DNA of 64,000 nucleotides from Aquanectria penicillioides (GCA_003415625.1 PYIU01000007.1:930001-994000), one strand, 5' to 3'; counted from the first letter of the stretch, positions 1 to 12,482 are shown. Notes: generated from the letters alone by a model not told the origin. Numbers and translations are program-made.

Positions 1-98
1 AGGAGCCTCTCTACCACTTCGAGAACCTTGCCAACATGTCCCCTGGCCACTCCGATATCGAATCCTCCCCCACCGAGAGCGAGCGAAAGATGTCCTGA
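1..98 (+). CDS. C-terminal tail of an unknown protein (cut by window start)
   Basis: An open frame runs from the left edge to a TGA at 96-98 and encodes the last 31 residues of a protein. The tail is hydrophilic and rich in Ser, Glu and Pro, ending ...SPTESERKMS, the kind of cytoplasmic tail common on fungal transporters. The body of the gene lies outside the window, so no family can be named. It is convergent with the ABC transporter gene that ends at 683. That it is coding is an inference from the open frame at the edge and from the lack of any other gene in this stretch. Confidence 0.45.
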   Translation, partial: EPLYHFENLANMSPGHSDIESSPTESERKMS

Positions 99-682
99 AT
101 GGATTGATTATTCGTATGCTCTTGTGGCTTTCATTAATGCTGCCCCCTTATCCCACAGTGGATCCTGGATGGACTTGAGAGAGTGTGTAAAGCTACATTG
201 AGGGATTGTTCGGACAGAAATTGATACCCACTCGCTAAGGTTCATGTTTTTAGTTTGGCGTGTTATTGATGTTGGGTGGGGAGGCGGGTTGCTAGTCTTT
301 TTTACCACTGAGTTGCAGCGGTATTTATTGCAGACAGGGCCAGGAGTACACCCAACATGATGACATGGCTGTTTGATAAGAAACTTGCATGATTTACAGA
401 ACAAGCCCCGCATCTTACTATGTGATGACCCCCACAGCCTCTCCACTTTGGAAGGCATTCGCGGCAGTCTGGGAAGCGAGGAGCTGATCTGATCTCAGAT
501 CTGATGTTACCCACTATTCAATGCAGGTGGACAGGCAGCAGTTTACCGCCAGCCTGGGTGCACTCCAGTGGATGGCATTATAGGTCTTACAAATTAGAGG
601 TGGGACTTGGATGAACATTGAAATCGTGTCTGTATCGCGTGACTTTATGAATTACTTAAATCTTATCTATCCGCTTCAGCAA
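99..682. other. Intergenic, shared 3' flank
   Basis: These 584 bases lie between two convergent genes. They are moderately AT-rich and hold only short ORFs with no recognisable product. I see no RNA gene or repeat here. Confidence 0.6.
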
Positions 683-3600
683 TTATTTATTGCTTTGCTT
701 GCGGCCTTTCCAATGGGTTCTCATGATCCTCACCACAGCCCAAGCTAGCAGCCTATACGCGACAATGCACCCAGCTAAAATGGCTACATTGATATCTGGA
801 TCTTCATTCAACTTGTACAACTCGAGAACATCTTCTCCTGTCTCAATTGGACAAGATCCATCGGGCAGCCTTTGACTATCAGTGCAAGTGAACTGGACAC
901 CACGTAGCGAGTATGGTGCGACCGCTCGAGCCGCGTACCTCAGAGGTGACAGGTAGTTGAATGACGTGAACAACTTGGGCATGTCGATGGAGAGGATACC
1001 CACCATGAGGTTTGCCACTGAGAGGAAGATTCCCATGATCTGGATGGCGAAGCCGGCGTGGCCGAATAAGGTGTTAAACATGATGCCTAGACTTTCACCG
1101 CAGGACACAATGCCAAAACATGAAAATACACACACAAAGTACATCTTTGCGTTTCTCGGCATCCCAACTGCGAGGTCACCTAGAATGCCAAAAATAAGAC
1201 AGCTGATAATCTCAAAGGGTACCTCAAGAATAGTGTACGACGCCAAGAACGCCTCAATGCTGTAAACACCATCATCATCCTCTCGGTAGAAGACGTCTCG
1301 CTCGTTGGGGTATATGGCCACATTTTGCAGCATGCCGACGAAGTAAAAGGCTCCAATTTCTTGGATAAAACCCATGCGATTCTGTACAGAATAATAGTCG
1401 TTGTCCAGAGGAGCAAAGAATAATGCAAGAATGAGGGCAAGGCCGATAACTTGCATTAGCCGGGCGAGGATAAGTTCAGGTTGGCGTACGGTGTTGATGA
1501 TGGCTCGGCGCAAGAGGAGGGGAAGGGCAGTTTTCAAGGATGCTCGTTTTCGGACGAGGGCCCCGAGTTCAGCGGGTGACGATAAGTTGCATTTGTTAAA
1601 AGACCTGCGGGGAGAGCTGGAAGCCGCAGCCTTCATGATGCCCTGATTCAATGCTTGCTCTGCGACATTGATATCCTTCTCCTCCACCTTATCTCCTTCA
1701 GTCTCCGTGGATGAGTCGTTCCTTGTTCTCCAGCTCTCAATCAGCTTGTCTACCCTTTGTCGTGACTCTGCCTCTCGGTCGTCGCGCTGCAAGTCAATAG
1801 TGATCATATCCAAGGCAAAGTCTGCCGGGTTCGTATGGGTTGGACACTCATGTCCTAGGCTTCCCAGGTAGCCTAACATGTCCTTCCCGGTGCCAGAATA
1901 AACTTGAAACCCCCCACGAGCCAGCAGCAGTACATTGCCGAATTCCTCGAAGAGAGCCGACCGGGCCTGGTGAATGGTGAGAATGAGAGTTCGACCTTCG
2001 TTGGCAAGACCCTGGAGGACTTCCATAATTGAATTGGCAGTGAAGGCGTCGAGTCCTGAGGTTGGTTCATCAAGAAGTAAAATACGAGGGTTGGTAAGAA
2101 CCTGGACTGCAATGGACACGCGGCGTTTTTCTCCACCAGAGATGCCTTTGATCATCTCATTGCCAATAAGATTGTTGGCACAGTCCTTTAAGCCCAACTT
2201 CAGGAGTACCTCTTCTGCCCGGCGGTTCTTTTCTTCTTTGCTCATAAAGGATGGGAGACGCAGCCCAGCGGCAAATTGCAATGTCTCACGGACTGTGAGA
2301 GAAGGAAGCAAGGCATCATCATCTTGGCAAACATAGGAGCACACTGACCGAATGACCGAGATAGATGGTACAGCGTCATTGAAGGTCAGCTTGCCTGAGG
2401 GGCGGTACTTAGTTCCAAAGGAGTTTCGGAGCCGAAGCGCCATGGCGTTGAGTAGTGACGTCTTGCCGCTTCCTGAGGGCCCCATGATCACATTTAGCAT
2501 TCCTGCCTGGAATGTGGCATCGATTGGGTTGAGGATGGTCTTTTCTGGCAATTTCTTCCCAAGACCAGATCGCTTTTCAAGTGTCAATGCGAAATTGTCG
2601 AGTCCTATGTCGATAGATCGGATATCATTGATGGATCGTGCAGTCATCTTTTCCTTGCCAGCAGATAGATCGGTATCGGATACTCGTGCTCGTGCAATTG
2701 TCATCTCGACTTTGAAGAAATGCAAGCCGACGGCAGAGAGCGTGAGGAAGAAAACAATATAGGCAGCAGAAATAACAATTGGCCTCGTTACCCAATCTTG
2801 TGGAAATCCGAACAGATGCATGATGTACTCGCCAGTGTACTGCTCACACTGGGGGTTCGTCTTGCCTCCTGGGTATGGGCAGTCATAGAAGTTTCCTTGG
2901 AATTCGTTACCACAGTATGCTCCCAGAACATAAAACTAATTTTATTAGCATCCTAAAGACATGACGAATGGAGTACAACGTACACTGTATGTGACCCATT
3001 TCATCCAGCGCACGTAGACGGGAATAGTTGTGCTCTGAATGAACATGCCACAAGCCATGCTCTGCAGTGTGTATGCCATGTTGGCAATCAGACTGGCACC
3101 AGGGAAATTTCTTGTTGCAGCCACGCAAGTCATAGCGCAAGTCACCGAGATGAAATGGTTGATGAGTGAGATGCCAAAGAAGATGAAGAATTTCTCTACC
3201 GTTCGATCAAAACCGGCCATGAAGTAGAAAATGACAGAAAACAGGAAGGGTACAGGGATGTCTTCGGTCGGCATGCGAGCTAGCCTTCGCGACAGGACAA
3301 ATGGTAAGGCGTCGACGTACTTCTCGGAAGATTCGCGATCAAAGGTTTGGATGTCTATGGTCATTCGATAGACTTCAAAGATTAGGATCAAATAACCTTG
3401 AAGCCCGGTCGCGGCATACAGGCCACCTTGACGGGATCTGATGCCGGATTGGTCCCGACCAAGATCGTAGAATAGATAGCCAGTTACGAGCCCCATGAGT
3501 ATCGCTTCAAAAAGTGCAGATGCCATTCCAAGCGGCTCTCGATACGTGACCTTGAATGTTCGATCCGTCAAGACTAAAAGCTGTCTAGTGAAACCAGCAT

Positions 3601-4762
3601 GTTTGTCGACTCGTGTTTTGCGTTTCCGATCGTCGCCACTGTCACCTCCATCTCTTAACAACGGAGCGAAACGTTTGTCGGCCTCAGCTTTCCACGCATT
3701 TTTTAACCTTTCAACCCGATCGGTAGTCTCTTGTTCAAGCTCAGGAGTGCGATTGTCCACGGCTGCGATGTCGATAATGAACTCTGCCGGGTTCACGAAA
3801 GGCGGTAGCTTGAAATGCATTTCATCAAACCAAGGAACACACTCCTTGATTGGCCCCGAATACACTGCATTTCCCTTGGTGAGCACCACAAGGTTGTCAA
3901 ATAGATTCCAGATCTCTGACCGCGGTTGATGAATCGTGGTAATGACAGTTCTGCCTTTTTGTGCCAACTTCTTCAGTGTCCTGATAAGCTGGTATGCGCT
4001 TGTGGCATCCAGACCAGTTGTAGGTTCGTCGAGGAAGAGGACAGATGGGTTAGCCAGCATCTGTACTCCAATGCTGGTGCGTCGCTTTTCTCCACCTGAG
4101 CATCCATGGTGCTGAGAGTTTCCGATGCGAGTATCGGCACATTCCTTTAGACCAAGCTCACGGATGACTTCTTCGACTACCATCATGCGCTGCTCCGGAG
4201 TGGTCGAGGACGGTAGCCTCAAGTCTGCCGAGTATCGCAACGTCTCTCTAACGGTAAGAGTCGGGAGTAGGATATCCTGCTGCATGACGTAGGCGTGGCT
4301 GACATTTTGGACTCCACCTTGGCCATTGAACGTTGTGACACCCTCTTGTTTTAGTCTGGTGCTGATAACACGCTCCGCCATGGTATTTAGAAGCGTGGTT
4401 TTTCCAGAGCCGCTTCCACCGATGATGGCTGTCAACGTCCCAGGCTGGATGTCAGCGTTAACCGAATGAAGGAGAGTCTTCATTCGTGGGGATGTTTTGA
4501 ACTTGGAACTAAAAAGCTGAGAGTATGTCGACGGTTCCAGCCATGATGGTGCAGTGTCGACCAACACGGACACATCCCGTAGTTGCACTTCAACAGCCTG
4601 CACATCGTCGAGGGAGAGGTTGCCAGCGCCCGAAAGCGAGATGCGTCGTTCGTCAATGTAAGGTTGTGAAGTAGGTTCGGACATCCTGTCCAAAGAACTC
4701 CCTCTCCCGAACTTTTCGAGATCGACGGCATCAATCGTGCCCATTGAGTCGTGGCCGGTCAT
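683..4762 (-). CDS. Full-size ABCG (WHITE-type) ABC transporter
   Basis: Two exons, 4762-2984 and 2935-683, joined over a 48-nt GTACGT...TTAG intron (2936-2983), give 1343 residues. The order is NBD-TMD-NBD-TMD, the reverse domain order typical of ABCG proteins. NBD1 has Walker A GGSGSGKT (residues 115-122), signature CSGGEKRR (221-228) and Walker B with LFLDEPTTGLD (about 242-252). NBD2 has GPSGSGKT (745-752), ISGGEKRR and LLLDEPTSGLD. Both ATP sites look canonical, unlike the degenerate first site of PDR-type drug pumps, so this is a duplicated WHITE/WBC-type exporter. It is an integral membrane protein. The substrate cannot be read from sequence; lipids or small hydrophobic compounds are usual for the family. 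A 2.5-kb gene-free stretch lies upstream of its start. Confidence 0.93.
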
Positions 4763-7283
4763 GGTGGGTACTTGGACGCTTATAGAGCGTTCGTTCGTCG
4801 TCTAATCGATATTCGAAACGGGAGCAGCTGCAGGCTCTCTCCATGGCAAACAGGGTTGAGCTTACCAGACTCTTCGCTGGAATGGGCTAGTTGCGGCTAA
4901 TTAATGCCATCAACTCTTTAGCTGTGTCGGCGTTGAGCTTTCCCTAAGTCTCCGAGGATGGCAACCCTGAGCTGACAGTGCAGGTGATGGTGTTGTGCGG
5001 GAGGGGTTGATATCAACAAAGCTTGCTGCCCACCTCTTTTTGTCGAGCCTTACATAAGGAGGAATTCGGGTATTTCATCTTCCCAGGACACCCGATGCCA
5101 AAGCCAAATTCTCAACATGACCAGCATCGTACAGCGGTGGGGCTGGTTCACCATGAGGCTGCAGGCGAGGTGCAAGTGAGGTGAGGTGACGGGCATGTGG
5201 GCCTCACGCCAAACGACGCGGGGAAAGGCTTGCGAACGAAGCCGACAAGGGGCGCAAAAAAGGCAAATGCCAGTGCTCAGGTTGGTTAGGGACAGAGACG
5301 AAGAATGGCCCGAGGCTTGGAGCTAGCGGGTGTAGAGGCGACAAGGTCATGACAGGATGTGGGCCAGTGGAGCGTGGAGGGGAGGGCTTGGAGGGCGAGA
5401 GACCATTCAGGTGCTGACGTGGATGGAGATGGGATGAGCCATGACGGGCTCTGGGGATCGTTTAGACGGGAGGATTCCCTTCCGAAAAGCTGTCCAGACA
5501 AAGAAGGTGTGGTTGCAGCAGCGCCGCCTTGGCAGTCGATGATCAAGGTCCTGCTGTAGGTACTTTAGTTACTTGGAGGTTGCAAGACGACAAGACTTGC
5601 GGCAATTAAATGTGTGGTTTGGCAGCATATTGACTGCAGGCTGCAGGCGGAAGTCGCGATAACCAATTTATCAAGCCTCGTGCACATTTGCAGCGGACGC
5701 GAAAGGCATCAATTTCCATGGCCTAGAGGAGGATGTGTGGTGATGGTGGAGATGATGATGATGGAGGGAGGGCAATCAGTGCAGTCAGAACAGTACCTGA
5801 GGCATCCTAGCCCTGCTGTCTCAACACAGCAGGCAAACCCCTAGGGTTCATTCCATCCACCATCCACCGTCAACTTCAGTGATGACATCGAATGATGCGC
5901 AATCCGCCACGCACACCCCGACAGGGTTCGCACATGCCACAGCTTCAATTGATGTCGTATTTCCGGCTCCTGATGGACTTCGGCAAGGCAAGACTTCGGT
6001 TCGGCTCTACTGTAAAACATGCAAGCCCGGCCTCGCTAATCACGACGGCCGTCGATCCATGGGCCTTCCCCTCGGTTGCGCCTAATCCTGAATCGGATCC
6101 CCACGTCGGCTACGAAACGAGGGCCCAGACAACGCCATGTAACCGTACCGAAGCGGCATGAGAGCTGCTTCGCTTAAAGACGCGACTCCCAGGAATTGGA
6201 CGTTCCCGAGGGTGCTGGTAAAATGCCCATGGCTCGCTACGAAGAAAGCCTGTCAGCCTGCTTCACTGATTGGCCCCGGCCATCTTTTCCCGTCTTGGAG
6301 AGATGATTTTAACGACTCGTCGTTCTGATGCTCGTTACCATTGAAACTTGGATGGTTTGGTTTATCACTGCTATTCGGACCTGTTCAGCATTTCCCCGGC
6401 CACATCTCGAACCGAGGCATGCTAGTTAAACGACGTCGACGCCAAGACCTCCATCGTACTGGCCTGGCAATCGGATGCACCTACTGGTACGAACACTCTC
6501 TACTCACAACCGTTTTTAGACGAAGGTAGCAGCAGCGACATGGGCCACCGCGCATGCGAGATGGCCAACAAATGTTACAGGCGGTCCAACGATCTCTGTT
6601 AGATCTACGCATACCTGTTACCATTACTGGCAACGCGCCATCACTTTGTCGCTTGCTTCGCGAGTCTATCGCAAGCATACTTCTCATACAGCATACGTCT
6701 TGCTCTCGCATCCTCTTGTCGCAAATGGGCCGATATTTCTGCAACAACTCCACTGTTTGCGGCACAGTTTATTGTTTAGCGATGATGACCACCTGGCTCC
6801 AATCTAAGATGCTTTTTCGGCGATAAACCTTCTCAGCGCGGTCATCCAGCAACTCTCCACCAGTGTTGCCTTGGCACCACTTTCTGCTCATCCTCTCCAA
6901 CTATTCAAGTCAAGTGTTGCTGTGCGGTGCGCCACCTTGGACAGAGGAGCTTCTTCCCCGTCGACCCACCTTTTTCTCTCCAACCGTATTTCATTCTCGC
7001 CATCTCACCAATCCCATGCCGTCGATGTGCAGGTCACAATCACCATGAGACATGCATTCAAACGTCATGCTGGACGAATATTAATCTTCAATCAATAACG
7101 AAAGTACGGTATGGTATCCAAATCGCTCACAAATAACTATGGGTTATTGTTCCCACCCAAGTCTCAATGCCCAAATGCGCCGTCTTCAAATGCATACCAT
7201 GATTCCCCGTATTCTGCACCCAATGCTCGCTCCCCAATTTGCCTCCGTCTCTTGGTTTTTGTTCTGCATCCCACTCTTCGCCC
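4763..7283. other. Long intergenic region upstream of the ABC transporter
   Basis: About 2.5 kb with no convincing gene on either strand. The ORFs here are short, overlap one another and resemble no family I know. A short GAT-rich run lies near 5745-5765. The part next to 4763 must hold the promoter of the ABC gene and the part next to 7283 the 3' end of the allantoinase transcript. A long non-coding RNA or a poorly conserved small gene cannot be excluded. Confidence 0.5.
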
Positions 7284-8932
7284 TCAAACTGTTCTCTTCT
7301 CCGTAATCGACTCTCCAACTGGCTTTCCGCCGACAAACCCAGAATTCCTAGCACCTAGCTTGAACACCTTGTTTCCACGCAACCAGGTCTCCTTGACGCG
7401 GCCGGTGAACTCGTGCCCCTCCCAAGGCGAGCATCGGTTCTTCCATCGCATGTCGCCTTGTGAGAAGGTCCACACCTCAGAGTCGTCAAAGACGCAAATA
7501 TCAGCATCCATGCCAGCCCTGAGGGCACCCTTGCGATGCGAAAGGCCAACTTGCGCAGCCGTGGTCTGGGAGCAAAGGCGCACAATGTCGGTTATGCTGG
7601 GTGTCTTGGAAGTTTCCGAGCGCTTCTTGGATGCCGAATGGAGAATGGGAAGACCGAGACCGACAGACGAGATGCCACCCCAGGCCGCAAAGAAGTCTCC
7701 GCGCAGTTTGACCGCCTCACTGGGCTGCTGGTCCTGGGGATAGTCATATCGACACCTGAGTCGGAGTGAAGCATATGCGGCTGGTTCTGGTCCAAATGGT
7801 CGGGAAGCAACTTGAGCTGAGGCGTGCAGGGCGAGTGATCTGACACGACGGTTCGAATGCAAGAGTCATCGGCGACCAGCTCTCCCCACAGACCATCCTG
7901 GTTCTTCTCCTCTCGGATTGGCGGGCAGCACTTGTGTCGAGTATCGCCAGTTTCAATCTCCTCAGCGGTCAGGCCCAAGTAATGGAAGCATGTTTCGGCC
8001 GTGATGTTGATTCCGGCGGCGCGTGCCGCCTTGAGGATGGGAATGCACTGGGTTGCTGAGAGGTGGACAATGTGCAAGTGCAGCGACGGGGCCAAATGAG
8101 CAAGGCTCAGAATCTCTTCGATGGCGTAGGTTTCGAACGAGGGAGGTCGGGACTCGAGGAAGGTCTTATATGCGGTGAGCTCTCCGGTGGGAGCCAGAGG
8201 TGCCTCCGATGATTGTACAGCATCGCCGACAGAAGCAGAAATGGGAGGAAGCATTTCAGCGTGAAACATGAGTGTGGTTGGAGTATCCTTGAGGGTTTTC
8301 ATTGCGAGAGCGACATCGTTTGATGAAATGGCAGGGAATTCGTCAACCTGGTCAATGTGTGAGCCAATGCGTCTTGTTACTTACTATGGGATAGGATGAC
8401 TTACACCTGAGTCGATCAAGAAGCCCTTGAATCCTCTCACACCAGCCTCCACCAGGGGTTTCAATTCGGCCGCATTGCCGGGAATCACACCACCGTAGAA
8501 GCCAACGTCGATCCAGCACTGTCCGATGCTGGCACGCAGCTTCTCCTCAAAACCCTTGAGCGTCGTTGTAGGAGGAATGGCATTTAGAGGCATGTCAATA
8601 ACCGTCGTGACACCTCCACTGGCAGCCGCGCGAGTGCCGGTCCAGAAGCCTTCCCACTCTGTGCGTCCAGGCTCATTGAGATGGACATGGGCATCGACGA
8701 GACCAGGAATCAACACTTTAGGGCTATGGTCGAGGTAAGTGGTTGATGGTGGAAAGCTGGACTGGGGCAAAAGCTCAGAGACAACCGAGACGATTTTGCC
8801 AGTGGCCGGAGAGATGGTGATGGTCGCCGGCGTTAACAGGAGAGAGTTGTCTTCAAGAGTGATGACGGCGCGGGAAGAGACGAGCACAGTGAGAGGCTCG
8901 CCACTGGAGGGGACAGCGTTGGCCACAGTCAT
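7284..8932 (-). CDS. Allantoinase, with an apparent one-base frameshift
   Basis: Cyclic amidohydrolase that opens the hydantoin ring of allantoin to allantoate in purine and ureide nitrogen use. Exon 1 is 8932-8405 and exon 2 starts at 8347, across a 57-nt GTAAGT intron. Visible metal and active-site motifs are HVHLNEPG, the lysine in GFKGFL (the usual carbamylated metal ligand), HIVHLS and VSDHSPC, then GDFFAAWGG near the end. The frame breaks near 7736-7739 (a GGGG run on the + strand): upstream sequence reads ...SGVDMTIP and downstream sequence continues QDQQPSEA...GDFFAAWGG in another frame. One extra base there restores a protein of about 530 residues. No usable intron spans the break. 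Either the sequence lacks a base or the gene is freshly broken. GATAAG sites upstream fit nitrogen control. Confidence 0.88.
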
Positions 8933-9139
8933 GGTGAAGAATGCGGTGCGAGGTACACGAAGGGAGTGTGGGAAAACTGCAAGGAGAATGGAAAGAATGA
9001 AAGAAAGATTGTGTGGGCGAGAAATATGAGTGGGAGAAACTAAAACGAAGAGCCAATGCCAGCGGTGAAAGGAATTCTCCAGTCAACCGGACGCGATCTC
9101 GACCGAGTCTCTTTGATCGACTGTCGCGCTTATGCTTGC

Positions 9140-9214
9140 TTATCCTTATCTCTCGCAACAAGATGGAGCTCTTTGTGGTGGTGGTGGCCGAGGTGGTGGG
9201 GTGTGAGCGATAAG
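9140..9214. promoter_or_regulatory. GATA-factor site cluster upstream of allantoinase
   Basis: CTTATC, which is GATAAG on the gene's strand, occurs twice back to back ending at 9144 and 9150, and GATAAG occurs again at 9209-9214. All lie 207-282 bases upstream of the allantoinase ATG. Paired GATA sites are the classic targets of AreA/Gat1-type nitrogen regulators, which control purine and allantoin use in fungi. Seen directly: the motifs and spacing. Inferred: the regulation. Confidence 0.45.
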
Positions 9215-9904
9215 GAATTGGAGGGGAGAGAGAAGTAACCTTGGGTAACAAAGTTGTTGCTTGGGTGTGTTTTTTTTCCTCCAATTTTCGAGAGAGGATT
9301 TCTTTTTCACGGGGAACTGAAAAGAGAGGGAGAACGGAGGAATTAAATGGAAACGAGCGAGAGTCGAGCTAATTGCACGAGGCCGTGAAGGAGAGTCGTG
9401 GCACTTGGTCTTTACGTACAGTAGCATCTGGGGATGGAGGCTTATCGGGACATCACTTGCAGGGTACTTTCTCGTATCCGCTTGATTTGCGGGGGATAAC
9501 GACTGCCAGCAGCGGGTACGCCAGCTTTGGAAGACCTCGGCCGAGTTTCTCAGCTCGACTGTCAATTCTCTCGCAATTCTCTATTTGTCTCTTTTTACGC
9601 AATTTTTCTCCCTCCCCTGAGAGAGGACTCAACAAAAAAAAAACCCCGAGATGCCGGCAGTCACCCGCGACCTAAGGACGCCGGCGGCGCCGCGCGCAAG
9701 CATAATCGATGGGATTCCACCCTTATCAGCGAACCGGCACCGGCAAGCGGAAGAGGAAGGAAAAAGCAGAACCACGGCTTGGCTTTCCTTCTGTCATCGG
9801 ACTCGGCCGGGTGCCGAAGGGAGCTGCGCCACCAGAGCCTCGGGCCAATCAGCGCGAGGCCCCTTGGCCCGATTGTCAGTGCGCCCTGGGCTGTGGGTGA
9901 TTTG

Positions 9905-9945
9905 ATCGAGTAACCATCGAGTAATAAGGAGAAACGATCGAGTAA
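9905..9945. repeat. Three ATCGAGTAA copies at near-helical spacing
   Basis: The nonamer ATCGAGTAA starts at 9905, 9916 and 9937, spaced by 11 and 21 bases, about one and two turns of DNA. All copies are on the same strand, roughly 970-1010 bases upstream of the allantoinase start. It could be a cooperative protein-binding site or a small tandem-duplication relic. Confidence 0.4.
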
Positions 9946-10910
9946 TAGCTGGCCCCGAGTTGGCCGAAAACGTGCCTAGGCCGTTGGCTTCCTGCTTATG
10001 AGGGCATTCGGAACCGGAGCCTCGGGCGTGTTTGCCAGCCCCCGGGGGAATGCAACGCAACGCCGGTGTAGACCTGAAGGTGCCCACGAGATGCGAGTCA
10101 GCCGACCTGATGGATTGCAAGCCGATCACGAGCGTGCAGTAGCGGGTTCGGGGCCCCATGTCCTCGATTTCTTTGTTCGATGGTGAAGCAAAACGGGGCG
10201 GTCAGAAAAGGAGCACATCGTCGGCAAAAGATCGCTGGTGTTGTCCCTTGGTGTCGCCGAAGGCATCGTGTAAGTCCCTCACTGGACCCTCGGCGGAGGT
10301 TGCCGATCAACACCAGGACAGGACATGCACAGATCACTCTCGTTTCTTCCCCACTTTGTCTCTCTTCATTATCATCCTCGGTTAGCTACGCCCAGTATTC
10401 ATTGATCACCAAGACGAAAGCGAAGCAAAAACATAATTTAATCAGAACGTGGATGAAACTCGTTATTCCCCGCCTTCAACTCGTCTATCAATGACAGAAG
10501 TGAGTAGAAAAAGCCTCGTCTTCGTCATTAATCAATATCCATTGTGCAAGACTCATTTTTGTCTTCAGCCGCCGCCTCATTTATCATATTTTTTGTGTCG
10601 TTTTTCCATGCTTTCTTTTATGTGGTGTGTTTGTATGTATGCCCCGTCCCATGTATGTATAGTAGTGTGCAGCATCACCTGTTCCCGCGAATTAATCATG
10701 AAAAGACAAGCAAATAGACAGCCCATACACCATGCTCGGCAGCCAACTCCGTATGCCATAATCACTTTTGGCCCTTCATACACGTCTCCAACATTGGTTT
10801 GGTCTGCTGTGATTTGGTAACAATAGTAGTACACGGGCGGAACAATGCTTTCCCCCTTCTTGGGACAACACTGCGCATCCATCAGTCCATACATCACCGG
10901 CCTCGTCTGT

Positions 10911-12482
10911 CTACTTTTGACGCTTGAGGGTCTTTTGGGCCATCTCGATCAAGCCGTCCTTGGCCTCGCTCTCGGGGAAGTGAGCAATCGCCTGGATGGC
11001 CTTGTCGGCGTAGTCCTGGGCCAACGCCCGGGTTTGCTCGATTCCGTCGCTCTGGAGCACTAGCTCACGTGCCTGCATCACACATGTCGGTTAGCATCGT
11101 CTGTGACTGGGAACGGAGATGATTCGTCAATCATGGGAGCCTTACCCTCGCAACGTCACCCTCCTGCTCGAACTTGCGACCAACGAGCGCACCGAGCTCC
11201 GGCATCTGCTTCCAGGCAAACAGGAGGGGTGCAGTAGCCAACCCAAGCTCAAGGTCCGCCCCCGCAGGCTTGCCAAGATCCGTGCCGCTCTGGGTATAAT
11301 CGAGAAGGTCGTCCACCAGCTGGAATGCCAGACCCAAGTTTCGTCCATATGAGTAAGCCGCCTCAACCGTCACGTTGTCCGAGTTGCCCAAGAGCGCCGC
11401 CGCACGACACGACTTGGAGATGAGACTGGCCGTCTTGAGATAGGTCTTCTGGAGGTAGTAGGTGACCGTCTCTTCCGACCACTTGGGATTTCGCTCGTCA
11501 CGCTCCGTGTTCTTCAACTGCATGAACTCGCCCTCGACTAGGTTGGCGATAACGGTGGCCAGCAGCTCGACGACCTCCGGGTTGCGGAGTCTCGCCAGGG
11601 CAACGGAAGCTCGTCCCAGTAGGAAATCGCCCGCCAGAACGGCCATCTTGTTTCCAAATTCGAGATTGGCAGAGGGAGCACCACGGCGGGAGATGGAGTG
11701 GTCGATAACGTCGTCGTGAAGTAGCGAGGCAGTATGGATCAGCTCAGTGATTTCGGCAAGGCGACGTTGGCTAGGAAGAATGTCGGAATTGGCCTCAGGG
11801 ACCTCGGTCTCGACCGCGGAGAGCGGCATGCTGACTGAAGGGTTTACATCGGCGAGGATCTGGGCGGGAGATAGAGCGGTGTCGATGCCACGAATGGTCT
11901 GGTTGGGGAACGGACGGGAGACTTGGGGCACAAATACGTGGCCCGACTCATGAGGAGGACGATCAGGGGCCTAACATGCTTGCCCTCGGCCTGAGTATAG
12001 TACTTGGCGGCACGATCGAGCGAGGGGTGGCCCGAGCCAAGCAGCTTGCGGATGTTGCCAGTAAGAAACTTCATCTCCTTGGCGACAGTTCGGAGAGGAT
12101 CGACCGTCATTGTGTCTTTGGCGGCCTTCTTGACGACGTTCCCGACGACATTGGTGGCAACCTGGACAGCAGCAGCCCAGGCCGAGTCTCGGTGAGGGCT
12201 CGAGTGCAGAGAAGCTCTCTGTACCCTCACGGGTGATGGTATGGCTATCAATTGTCGGCACAACATGCATGCGGGCGCCGTCATGGTGATGGAGGCAGAG
12301 CCCGTCGAAGCCAGAGCGTTTCTCCTCAACATCGAACCATTTCTGGCAAAGGTGCTACGCAGCACCGTAGCCCCCGGACGGAGCTGCATTGCCGACAGGG
12401 ACTGAGATAGACTGAGGACGTGGGATAGATAGAGGATCGAAGATCGGGGCGGAGAGCTGATGGTGGCGCAAGACGGATCCAC
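10911..12482 (-). CDS. COQ1: Mitochondrial long-chain polyprenyl diphosphate synthase, with an apparent frameshift
   Basis: Trans-prenyltransferase that builds the polyprenyl tail of ubiquinone in mitochondria. The last exon is 11072-10911, after a 73-nt intron (11073-11145). The two aspartate-rich motifs are DDVID (in LLHDDVIDHSISRRG) and DDLLD (in FQLVDDLLDYTQ), with the conserved GKHVRP and GEFMQLKN regions. The N-terminus is basic and Ser-rich, as for a mitochondrial presequence; ATG at 12389 gives about 468 residues and the in-frame ATG at 12482 adds 31. The frame breaks near 11916-11918 (GGG on the + strand), between MSRATYLCPKSP and RPFPNQTIRGIDTALSP; one added base rejoins them. A 56-nt GT...AG candidate there would delete conserved residues, so an intron is unlikely. 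Confidence 0.88.

Larger units (their letters stand above)
8933..10910. other. Intergenic region with the allantoinase promoter
   Basis: About 2 kb without a supported gene. The first 300 bases upstream of the allantoinase start carry a GATAAG cluster, and around 9905-9945 there is a spaced ATCGAGTAA repeat; both are listed separately. The right end is the 3' flank of COQ1. A homopolymer A run lies near 9630. Short ORFs here show no family resemblance. Confidence 0.5.

Noticed and set aside
7111..7743. 210-codon + strand ORF
   Set aside because: Overlaps the 3' part of allantoinase on the opposite strand; no recognisable domain.
7736..7757. 22-nt GT...AG stretch at the allantoinase break
   Set aside because: Far shorter than any other intron here (minimum about 48 nt), and removing it does not restore the downstream frame.
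11860..11915. 56-nt GT...AG candidate intron in COQ1 that would repair the frame
   Set aside because: Its donor GTCCGT is poor and it would remove RGIDTALSPAQ, which reads as conserved coding sequence.
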